The notes beneath the pieces were generated by a model, which worked only from the letters and a program-made list of their open reading frames with translations, had not been told where the DNA came from and searched no databases. From assembly GCA_905221605.1 (NCBI GenBank), contig CAJNDS010002068.1, forward strand, positions 583,001 through 647,000: DNA of 64,000 nt. Direction: 5' to 3'. The position numbers were made by a program, and so were the translations under genes. This document shows, one piece after another, positions 40,349 to 51,736 of the stretch (position 1 is the first letter of the stretch; each line of letters begins with the position of its first letter). The DNA is from Symbiodinium natans. Taxonomy: Eukaryota > Sar > Dinophyceae > Suessiales > Symbiodiniaceae.

Positions 40349-43300
40349 CCCTGAGCCCCGGTCCAACCGAAGCTTCCGAGTCCCACCACGCGAAGCACCG
40401 ATTGGCTGCTCCAAGTAAGATCCCTAAAGTCCTCAGCATCCTCTACACTTCGGCTGAAAAATAGACAAGCCCTAGTATGTTTCGATGCCCAGCAGGTAAC
40501 GCTAAACCGCTGAGCCCTCCCGCGCCAGAAACGCGTTATGTTCGATGAGGGTTCCCTGGATTTCAGATTATCAGGCCCGGCGATTTGTCGAAAAAGGTCG
40601 CATCCATAATTTGAGGGCAGAGGAGTGCCTCGATGCGATGTTTCCCACACCTTGAAATCAGAGTCCAGCCCTTCAACTTCGTAACGGTCAAAGACTAAGA
40701 TATCCCGTCCCTCAAGTGAAATTCAGCCCCTCAACCTCTCTGAGGACGATGCCTCAGTCATCCTGCTAAAGACTGGTTCACCCCATCCCCCTCAAGAAAT
40801 CCGGCCCCTCATTTGAGGTTTCGATTCCTTTTGTTTAGAGATGCTCTGGCTTTTCAACAGAATCAAGGCCCAAGATGCTCGTTTCAAAGTCCGATGATTT
40901 CTTGCATAGTGTTGTAAACTGTACCAGGTCTGGCACGTCGGATCCGACTGAGCCATCCTCGCCAGTCTTGAAGACCCTGAGACGCGCTTCAGGAGTTTTT
41001 AGGCCTTGAATTTCCCGCCCTTCTAGGCCATAAAGTCCCGAAAGCCCAAACCCCACAATTCTCAGCGTTCAGGGTGTAGAGTCGAGAATTTCGACCGTAG
41101 GGTCTGGGCCTTGGGGCGTTTCGGGGTCTTACAGAGCCTTTTTCGCGGCTTTCGGGCGTTGTCTATGTTGGTGCGTTGGGCTTCAGGGTGTTTTGGGCAA
41201 ATCGCGGGATGTGGGAATTTCATGGGATTTTGGGATTGGATCTCGTGGGGCTGCACATCCCTAACCCCCAAACCCCAAACCCTAAACCTGTGAGAACAAA
41301 CTCAGCCAATGTTATGCATACCCCAACCCTTTGGGCCCTAACTCCGAGACACCATGAACTGAGTGAAGGCTTTGGCGAATGCGGTTGTGGGTTAGCCGGC
41401 ACAACCTGTGACATGCCCCTGGCGAAGAAGTGTAAGAACAAAATTCTGACATCGGAAGATGGGATGTGACGGGCTGTTCGGCTCAATTCTGGGCTCATGG
41501 AGTTAATGGCTGAACGCACTGAAGCCCAGGCAACTTCTGTCCCGTGCCCTGCCCCATCGAAAACCCAAGGATGGCAGCGCCCTACCTCACTTCGAGGCTT
41601 CACCAGCGAATTTCAGGGGCGTAGGGCGTAGGCGGCGTAGGGTTTCTGGCTTTCGATAGGCTTTGGCGTGTGGGGCTTCAGTTCTAGAACCGAGAAAAGA
41701 TGAGACTTTCCCGAAGCAGTTTGGCACTATGGGGTTCCAAGATCCAGAGTAACGAGGGCCTTTGGTTGAGGAAATGCCGCGGCGCTTGTGCTTTGGTTTC
41801 AAGATCGTGCAGTTCAGCAGTCGGAGGCTGTCACTGTGTCCCAGGAGTCCCTTTCCCTAAACCCTGACCCTTGGGTGGTGGCCCACTCCAAGGCTCAACG
41901 GCCTCAGTGACCAGGAAGCTCAAGCGGTCAGGAGGTCGGAGGGGTGGATTTGAGGGCCTTGAGTGATGGGGGGTGGTTGTGAGGTTCGAGTTTTGTCGGG
42001 GAATGATGGGGTTCTGGGGATCGCTTTCCCGCTTCCGATAAAGAATGTCTTCAAAGCAAGACGCCGCAAGTTCCCATGCTTGCTCGTGAATTCCATCGGG
42101 AATTTTGTAGGATACCGAGGTAGTTTGTGAGAAAGATGGCGCCCCTGAGCTGCCTAAGTTGGGGCTTTGCGCTTGACTACCCAGATTCCCAAAATAGCGG
42201 CCTCTGCTCAGGCGACTGCGGCTTCGCTTGGGGATCTTCTCCCCAAACACCTTGATCACGGGTCAGGCTCCGAAAGTGGAAGCTTCGAACCGAGAACCCT
42301 GAAACAATGCCGCTCGGTGTGGCATCCAAAGCCATGAAGGCACTCCATGATGCTGTCTTCGCCTTGGGCCTTACCCGGTACAAGGTGGAGGCGCTATTGC
42401 AGTAGTGAGAGTACCGATGTTGCCATATGGCATGGAGTCCTCTACTCTTTCACTCGCAGGCCATGCGCAAGACACACCACGTGCGCAGCACACGTACTCT
42501 AAGACTCTGCCAGGAGACCACACCAAGACCTCCGGGTCCAAGCACAACACGTGTAACACAGGCCCATGCCACAGCCCATGCGATCCTTGCAGGATATGAA
42601 CGCAGTCGTGAATCTCACCGCGGATTTTATCGGACTGCAGTTCCAGGACTGCCGTGGATGTTGAGGCATGGGTGAGCCGAGTTGCTTTTGAACCCCTGAA
42701 CCCTAGCCGCTCTAGCCGATGCAGGAGACGCGAGTGCGAAGGATTAGCCTCAGCTCTACGGCATCCCCTCGCAGCAAATATGGTCGGCCCGTCTGGAAGT
42801 GGCCGCCCCATCGCGAGTCGATGATGATGCGACGAAGCCTTCTTATCAACAGCCTCAGGGAGTTTTAATGGTGGGGCTTTGACGGTATCCTACAAACCTG
42901 GAAATTCCCAAGTTCCAGCCCCTGTAAATCCCAAGCTCATGTCATGGGTTCACGCTCGAGTACAGGGACCTTGTTGACCCCCCCGTCCCCGTAGTGGTCA
43001 CAGCTACGGCAAGTGTGCAGTTAAACATAAGGGCATAATGGGAACCTAAAGAGGGACCGAAATCAAGGTAACCTCCCAAGTACTAGTAGCTTCCGGTTTT
43101 CTGTGCCTTCCATTCTTGGACCTCCCGCCCCGCCTCCGAACATATTTTGCGAACTGCATGCTCGCATCATAAGCAGATTAGGCTACCGCCTAAACTGCTG
43201 CTCCACAGCATTGCGTGCAAGACCCGTAGCTGCAGCCTTTTCAACTGAGCTCGCCGAACCCCACACCTCTATATCGTGAACGCTCCTGCGTTCTCCTGGG

Positions 43301-46257
43301 CCCAAACCCCCTGAACCCTAAAGAAAGTTTGGGCAGCTGGGACCCCTAAAACCAATGGCCTGCGCTCTCAGGAAGTGGCTCAATGGCTTCGTGGATGCAG
43401 CGTGCGCCGCCCCCCAGTGGCCCAGACAGCCTGGTGAAGGTTTGGGTGGGTCGTCGTTTGGGGTTTGGCCACTTTTTGGGATGAAAATGGATTGTTCCCT
43501 CAGCTAGACAGCGCATCAAGCAGAGTGCACGTTTTCCACTTCCGGCAGAATTGCATGGAGTTCCCAGAGGCACGAAGCATACTACTGGTAGTACCATTGC
43601 AGCACATTCAGGGCTTGGGGTCGAGGGTTGAGGATTTTGGACTACAAGGTTTTTGTTGCAAACGTGCTTGGGATTTGAGGCTTGGTCAGGGGGGGGGGGG
43701 GGGTCTGCTTGGGGCTTCATCTACATTGGGCCTTGTAAACCTATTGTCGTCTAACCAAAGAAGCACCCAAAATATAGATCAACCTAATGCCTTGACCACT
43801 CCCAAGTTGTCTTTGCCCAGGGTGGTTTCATAAACGGACGGGTCAGATTGTAGCTGTTCGTTGTTGCGGCTCTCCATGGGTACCTACCAGCGCTTTTCAG
43901 CTTCTTCCGGAGGATGACCCTGCTTGCTGATGCTTCCAATGTTCAGCAGCATCTGATCGATGTGGCAGAAAGACACAACACTCCTTTCCTGTTCTACTCC
44001 CTGAGAAGTTGCAGCTGAGGCAAGTTCAATTGCGTACCTGCGGAACCGCTCATGACGCTGCGGCTCTTCCAGCGTTTTATGATGCTCATGCATGCAGGAG
44101 AGTCAGGTACGGCCCAGCTATAAAGCCATCCATCCCGAAGCCATTCTGAAACTATGATAATCCAAGCAACTTTTGGATGAATGTTGCTTGCGCTGCAAGA
44201 CCTGAAGCCCTCAATCAAATACCCTCAGACTCTGAAGCTCGGAAGCGTCCCACCGCCTGCTCTCAGAATCTTCATCCAGACAGGAAAGTTCCCCGCCTGG
44301 TCTGCACCTAAACCTGAAACCGATGTGAATCGACCTAATACCAGTGAGATCACCAGTCCCAAGCTCCTCCCGTCCCCTAAACCCCGAACCCTAAGCCCCA
44401 AAACCTAAGACCTCGCTCACAGCAAATCACAAAGGTTCCTTGCAGAGGACGCCGAGGTTCAGAAGCGCATCTTCGGGCCTCATTCGCTGAACCTTGGGTG
44501 CTTTGTGGCTTTTGTAGGGTTTCGGGCTGTCGGGTTTGGGTTCGTTGCAGGGGGCTTAGACCTCCTCCCCCGCCCCTCCCCAAGTTGGCGTTATGCCGAC
44601 AGCAAGGGCTTGCAGGATTTGAAGCTCCCCCCCCATCGCCCGTGGCTGCATCGTACCTCACACATATCAAAGTGCCTACGAACTGGCATCCGGAGTTGTG
44701 CTTGTCCGCGGCGCTGGGTTTGAATCGGTTTGAAGTCCAGCGGCAGATGAGCGAGACAATGACAGTCTAATGTAGCTGTAGTGCTTGTTATGCTTCGTGG
44801 ACTGGCTTACTAAGGCTCAGGGTCAGGTTTGCTTGTCCTTAGGGGAAGCATTCTTCCAAAAGCTTGATGACTTGAGAGGAGCACCACTGAACACGTTTTC
44901 TTCCGGGCAGGTGCCAATTGAGCACCAGGGTCAGAAGTCAGAAGTCGTCTCATTCTCTATGAGCTCCTTCAGCTTTTGCGGATCTTTGGGGGCACACTCC
45001 GGCTAAGGAAAGTCTTTCAGGCGGTTCGGGAGATTCTCCTGGCCGGCGACACAAATCGCCACCTGGCCTCGGGGCTCCCGGTGAATGAGTTCCTCAAAGC
45101 TGCAAGGGCCCTGGGGCCCGAAGGGGTTTAAGTAGGCGCCGCTAGTCGGCGATGCCCAAAGTCACGAAGGCAAAGTTTTTGCTGTAAAGCCCTGGACAAG
45201 AGCATTGGAAGACATGATGAGGAGAAACAACATGGCTTTCAACTCCGCAAGTGCATTATCTCCTCAGTTCGTGCACTGCCAAGCATCACAGAGCCCTTGG
45301 AGGACAGACCTGTAGCATCTTCCCCACATCCTGCGCCGAAAACAAAAACCCCAAAGCCCGAAACCCCTTACTACCTAGGCCTGGTCGCGGAGCTCACATT
45401 CGTCCGCATTAATGATCTAGCGGCGCCGCCCGAACCGCCACTCAGCTCAACAGGGGCAAAGTTAAGGGTACTTTTTTTTTTGGGGGGGGGGAGGGGGGGG
45501 GTCCTTGATTTAAGCAGTATATCGTCTTCGGGGCAAAAAAGGGGGGGGATTTTCCTTTGTAGGGGGTTGGATCACCCTGCCCCCTCCCACGTAAGTGGTC
45601 AGAATTGCTGTAGGGTGCCTGTTTTCAGCCTAGCCCTGGACCATACAAGGAGTTTGACAATGACTTGGAGCGTGGGAGGGGGTTGTGGGCATGTTTTCGG
45701 GGTTCGGGTTCAGGGTCCGGGGTTTAGCCCTGCGGTGGGGTGCCGAGCGGTTCAGCTAGTCGCACCTGCTTTCAAAGGTCAGGCCTATGGGTTAATCGAT
45801 TGGAATGTCTCCGCAGGCTGCATCCACTCTTGCTACTGGAGCCTTTTGTGGCGCTACTCATTGTTGCCAACGGCATAATGCGGCCCCGGCAGCAGTTGGC
45901 TGTTAGGGAGGTTCGAGGTGCGTATTTCTTCCCACGCAAGTCGTCGAAGAAAATTTCGCGCATGCCTCGACAAGGACCGGCGTGCAGACGGAGCCCCTTG
46001 GCATCATTCTCCAGTCTCGGATACCGCGGCACAACCCAGCGAGAAACCCTAAACCCGAAAACGACCCGACAGTGTCGAAAAACCCTAAAGCCTAAATCCC
46101 AAATCTACCATCTTACATCCTTAACTTACTGGGTCATAACAGGGAAGGAGGGAATGTCGGTACCTTGTAGCCCCCTGTGCTGCCTTTGAGGATGCTAAGA
46201 CCCGAATTCACACAAACTGTTCTTCTTCGAACGAGTAAACCTTAGACCCTACTTCAG
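40349..46257. other. Unassigned stretch, possible channel introns and exons
   Basis: Coding-like + strand pieces: MPLGVASKAMKALHDAVFAL at 42307-42400 (after CCCTGAAAC), FEVQRQMSETMTV near 44730, and AVREILLAGDTNRHLASGLP then VNEFLKAAR at about 45020-45110 after TTTCAG. The first transmembrane segment of the channel should be here but was not identified. C-type repeats occur at 41260-41290 and 44385-44405. Confidence 0.4.
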
Positions 46258-46337
46258 GTTGGAAAATTGGGATGGCTGGCTCTACTTCGAGCTCGTCTTC
46301 ACTACTGCGCTGCTTCTGGAAATCCTGCTGCGCATAA
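46258..46337 (+). CDS. Channel gene, S2-like transmembrane exon
   Basis: Encodes LENWDGWLYFELVFTTALLL then EILLRI. 'F-T-x-x-L-L-L-E-I-L-L-R' is the S2 pattern with the gating-charge partner Glu. Acceptor ACTTCAG, donor ATAA|GTGCCC. C-type repeats lie just upstream (AAACCTTAGACCC). Confidence 0.8.
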
Positions 46338-47582
46338 GTGCCCTGGCAAACTTGCGCCTTTCCGGACCTTCCCGTTCCCCAGGTTTTCTTTGGGGTCTGC
46401 GAATCTCTGCATCCTCAACCCTAAGCCCTAAAGTGAATGTAGATTCATTGAATGAGCGGTGTGTGCTCTGGCAAGGGATTAGAGCGGTTTACTCAGGAGG
46501 TGACATGACCAGAAGGATTTGAAGTTTAGGAGGTTCAGAATCCTAGAGCAGGAGGGCGAACAGCCCAAGACAACAAGTGGGAGGCCAGAGAGTTTCATGC
46601 GATACTTAAGATGTGTCGATAGTATGATATGTGCTGCATCACCAGGACAACCCAAAAGTAATTGTAATGCCTGGGGTCGGAGCAGGAGAGGCTGGGAAAC
46701 CGGGGGGCCCAAGGGCCGGGACCAAGGAGAGCTTCAAGCAACTCCCCTAGAAGTTTTGTAGGTCGGGATATCCTGCGCAGTTTTCAGTGAATATGCAGAG
46801 CAGGCGGCTATGATCGAACTGCCTTTCCTGAACAGGCTATGTTGGATGCAGGGTATTTTGGTGTGGAGCGGACATGTTCTGGAACCTGTGCCTGGGCTGG
46901 ATGGACTCATCTTCAGGGTGCGGGAGTGGTTCGCAGCAAGTCCTCCAGCGGCTTCGCGGACGTTCGTTCATGCCTTTCAAGTTTCTGTGCGTTTGGAGAG
47001 GAGTTCCCTGAATGAACCCGTTCGGAAGGGTAGGACCTGTGTACCCGGGATACGGGGTCAAAGAAAAAGAGCAAGTGGGGATCAAACCCTGAACCCTAAA
47101 CTCAAACCCTAAGATCCCCAAAACCCTCAACCCCAAACCCCAAACTCTAAACCCTCAGCCCTTAAGCTTAAACCCTAAACCCTACGCTAAACCCCAAACC
47201 TTAAACCCTCGGCTGTTTATTTACTTTTTGGATCTGCAGTTTTTCTGATGCAACCATGTAGCCAAGGAGGCTCTCGACCGGCATGCGTAGTCTTGGCAGG
47301 AAGCAAAGTTCGCGTGTGCGACGACCACTCAAACTCAAGAACTCCCCAAAGCTTAAAAATCAGAACCTTTAATTGAATGCTTGTTCGAGAATTTGTAAGC
47401 AGTCAGAGCAGCAACAGCAACATCATCAACACTAGCAACACTAGTGATAGTAGCTTCAAGAGCAGCGGCTAAGACAATAGCCATACTTATGATGCCAACT
47501 GCAGTCTCAATAGCAATCATGTTCATCAAAATGAAGAACAAGAAGAAGAAGGAGAAGAATAATAAGAAGAAGAACAACAGCA

Positions 47583-47665
<83 letters not shown>

Positions 47666-47849
47666 CACGACCACGACGACGACGACGACCACGACGACGA
47701 CGACGACGACGACCACGACCACGACCACGACGACCACGACGACGACGACGACGACGACGACCACGACCACGACCACGACGACCACGACCACGACGACGAC
47801 GACCACGACCACGACGACCACGACCACGACCACGACGACCACGACCACG

Positions 47850-47896
<47 letters not shown>

Positions 47897-48050
47897 GACG
47901 ACGACGACGACGACGAACCACGAACCACGAACCACGAACCGCGACCGCGACCGCGACCGCGACCACGACGCCGACAACGACAACGAGAAGGACGACAACG
48001 ACAACGACAACGACTTCAACTTCAACTTCAACTACGGCGGCGGCGGCGGC

Positions 48051-48082
<32 letters not shown>

Positions 48083-48123
48083 GTGCTGCAGCTGCAGCTG
48101 CAGCTGCAGCTGCAGCTGCTGCA

Positions 48124-48165
<42 letters not shown>

Positions 48166-48177
48166 AATGCTACTGCG

Positions 48178-48208
<31 letters not shown>

Positions 48209-51200
48209 CTACTGCTACTGCTGCTGCTGCTGCTACTACTGCTACTACTGCTACTACTGCTACTACTGCTACTACTGCGAGTACCGCTACTACTGCTACT
48301 GCTGTTGCTACTGCTAGGCTAACGTCGCGCTATTGACGCTATGTTTTCCTTTACTTTTCACTGTTGTTCCTGGGGCTTTTCGCTGCCTTTACATTTTCTG
48401 TGGGAGGGGGGGGTTTTGTTATGTAGTTGTTTAGCGTTATTCTTTTTTGCATGATGCTGAAAACATCGTTTTTTTCCTGATGTTTTTCGCGCTGCTTTTC
48501 TTGGGTCTTGTTTTGCACGTTTTTCATGTTGTCTTGTTTTCACACTTTCGGTTACTTTCCTGGTTGGGCGGGCCGCCTTGTTTCTTTACTCCCAAGGCAA
48601 ACCCCAAACTACCAGGCCCAAATCCCAAACAAAACCCAAGCCCTAGACCCAACGGAGCCCCCTAAGCTACCACTATTATCACCACGCCTACTGCAGCTGC
48701 CGATGCAGCTGGTGCCGAAGGTTTGACATGAGCCTGCTGGGAGCTGGGTTGGTCGATGTCGGTCTGCATCTCAGAGACAGGGTCTAGGGTTCTGTGGATT
48801 TCGAGTTCAGGGGTAGAAGGCTTGGGGTTTAGGGTCAGGGTTCATGTTCAGGGTAGATGGAGCATCTGCATGAAAGTGATGCTGCGTTGAGTGAAGCTAC
48901 TTAGACAAGAGCTGGTTTTCCAAAGGAAGGCTCATAGGTGCCGTACTTTTGTAAGCGGATCTCCCACATCCCCTGACGTTGAACTGCAGGCAACGAACCT
49001 TTCAGGTAGCAGGCCCCCTCAACGTCGTCGTCGGTTTGTGGGCTGAACATGTACCTTCAAGTCCAACTGAGTTGCAATATCGTGGTGGTCTTGGCGGACT
49101 TGTGGCAGTAAGTCAGGAAAGATGGATTCACATGTCGTCACATAGCACATGTACACATTCCTGGAGGCATCCAGCTTGCCAGCGAGCTCAATACCGATAT
49201 CTGGGCAGCATCTCTCTTGAGTGCCTTGCCTCAGAAATCCCCACGAAGGAAAGTGCAATTTTGCTTCGTTCGGTCATGTGTTTCATGCTGGGCCCCAGTC
49301 GGAGAATTTTGGAAGCAGCGCCGCTTGCCCCACTGTACATGTGTTTCCCTTAGATACGCAGATCTGCAAGCCCTGCCACCTCGACCTCTATTGATCTGGG
49401 TCTCAGGACTCTGTCGTTTGGTGAGACTTGCGCCTTGGCATGCCCCACCACACGCTTTCACCCATCCCATGTTGCAGAACTCAGCCGGTAGCTTCGGTTC
49501 ACCCGCCCCCCCCCTCCTCCGCCAAACACTAGTTGAATGGCTGTCCAGGTTCGCATTGTCAAGATCTTCCGCCTGAAGTTCATGAGCGAGCTGCGTCTTA
49601 TGGTTAAGGGCCTCGTCGCAGGGATCAGGACTTGGGATCTTGAAGCCCCAAAGCTCCACTAGCCTCGGCTTAAACCTAGTTCCCACTTTCTCCAAGCCCC
49701 CTAGCAGCACCCCTTTCAGACCGGGCTCCGCCGCCGTGTTTTGGCCTTGCGGGTATTTGTGGTTATTGGGGACTCATTGCCCATTGCAAGATCTGCAACA
49801 GGACATTGTTACTAGCCTTCAGCTTGCTCTTCGCCGTGATTTACGTGCCTCGAACGTTTAGCTGTTGTGGCTTCGGGGTGAAGATTTTGTGGGGTACATA
49901 ACCCCAAAAAGAGCAGAGTCGTCCCCATAGGGACCTCCCCCCAAACCGGGTTCGGAGAGACCCCGTACAACCCCTACATGCAGAGTAGGGCACACGCGCC
50001 CCTCTCTGCCTCCAGGTTATATCGGGCTTCACATTTATGATGATCGGCAACAACACAAAAACTGCAGCTTCTTGGTCCGCAGGCCATCTGGGAACTTAGG
50101 GATCAGTCGGCAAAGAAACGACAAGGATGCCCAGCAGTGCCCTCACACACTTCGTTAGAAGTTTTGGTTTCCTTGTCCGTTCAGCAAACAAGGGGCATCC
50201 CTTGATTTTTCTAGGGTGATTCCCGGGCCACCAGCAGAAGCAAAGGACTTCAAGATGCAGCATTACTTCGAGACGCTGCCGCTGACAATGTCTGCCTGGT
50301 TCGAACGTTCAGCAAGGTTTTGGATTCTGGGAGCCCCTGACGAAAGCTTGCTTCTTCTTAGCGACTACGTATGTCCCCCGTACTGGATCCGAACTGTCGG
50401 CAGAGTCTGTAGGCTTGAGACTCAGGGCCTTGCACGGCTCCGCCAGATTCGGGAAGTTGAGGAAGTTCAGCGCTTAGACCTGCCCAGGTTTACGGCCTTC
50501 CGCTGCTTTATTGGCGAGTGCATCGACGACCTCGGGCAGCCTATCCCTTCTCTGCTGGCCCAAGCGTATGGCGTGCCCTTTATCTTGGGTGCCTTGGACG
50601 AGATAGTCGCGTTAGTCAGTGACCGGGTTGACGTCTGTTTGTCGGCATGTGGGTGCTGCTAGGTACTCATGCCCAGATCTGAGCCGAAGGCGTAAGGCGA
50701 CATGTAGGGAATGGTAGAGTCTTCCTGATGCTGAGCAAGTCCGTTGCCTAAGTGAGGATAAAAGGCTTAAATCCCATCTCCAGACTGGACTGGCTTTGAC
50801 ATGAGGTTACGTGAGCAGCTACATGCTCGCGGCTTGGGGCATTGCGAGCACGCCTTCACCGTTTTTGGTGGTATGTTTGGTGATATGGGTATTTCGCAGA
50901 ATAGGGGACGCCCTCTTCAAAACCCCCACAATGCTGTAATCTTGCATTTGCCTCGAAGAAGGTGCCCTTGTTTTGGGAAACCCCATATTATGGCCCTGCT
51001 ATGATCCAAGAGGATGTGTCAGGATTTGATGGCCACTGTACGCAGCCAAGGTGGCACTCGGCATTTTCAATGTCATTCTTGTGCCTTCGTCGAAACAGTT
51101 CGGGTTTCGGGCCTGTAGCACATAAAGCAAGCCCGAGCCGAGAAAACACTAAGCCACGTAGGAGCCCTTGTTGGGCTTAGGATGATTCAGCAAAGTCTCG

Positions 51201-51682
51201 AAGCTTCGCAAGGCAGTTTACGTCGATATCACCATGAAAGCTGCGAAGGAGAGCGAGGTGCGGGGGCGGTCGGAGACCTCAAGAATTGGCGCCCCGAAGT
51301 TGTTTCGGGTCCCTTTCGAAGAATTTCTTCGGGCAATTCGACATGCCTCTAAATTAACAGTATCATCAGGCCTCTTTTGGCATTTCGAGAGGAATACGGA
51401 GCTGCGACTATCCCAATCTGAAGCTTACCAGCTGAATTCGGCCACTCCTACTCAAGATCCATGCGCCAAAAAAGGCAGTATCTCAATCTGTCACCCAAGC
51501 AGCTAAGACTTGGTTCACTTTCCGAACCGTCCCCCTAAACCCTAAACTCTAAACGCGAAACCGAAAACCAAAACCCTAAACCCTGGAACCCCAAAACCCA
51601 AGCGCAATGCAGGAAGCTCAGGATTATATGGTCCCTAATATCCCTAAGACCCAACAAGCCTTTCTGCCCTGTTGGGCGTTAA

Positions 51683-51736
<54 letters not shown>

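Noticed and set aside
41831-42259. 142-codon minus-strand frame with partly protein-like text
   Set aside because: Contains SVSYKIPDGIHEQAWELAAS, which looks plausible, but there is no family match, no partner exon and the strand is opposite; not enough to call.
47353-48322. Poly-Asp/His, poly-Val, poly-Arg and poly-Leu open frames up to 292 codons
   Set aside because: Low-complexity translations of the triplet patchwork in all frames.
50868-50915. Hydrophobic stretch FLVVCLVIWVF as the missing S6
   Set aside because: Lies in the right interval, but the sequence does not match the S6 pattern of the family and no acceptor precedes it.
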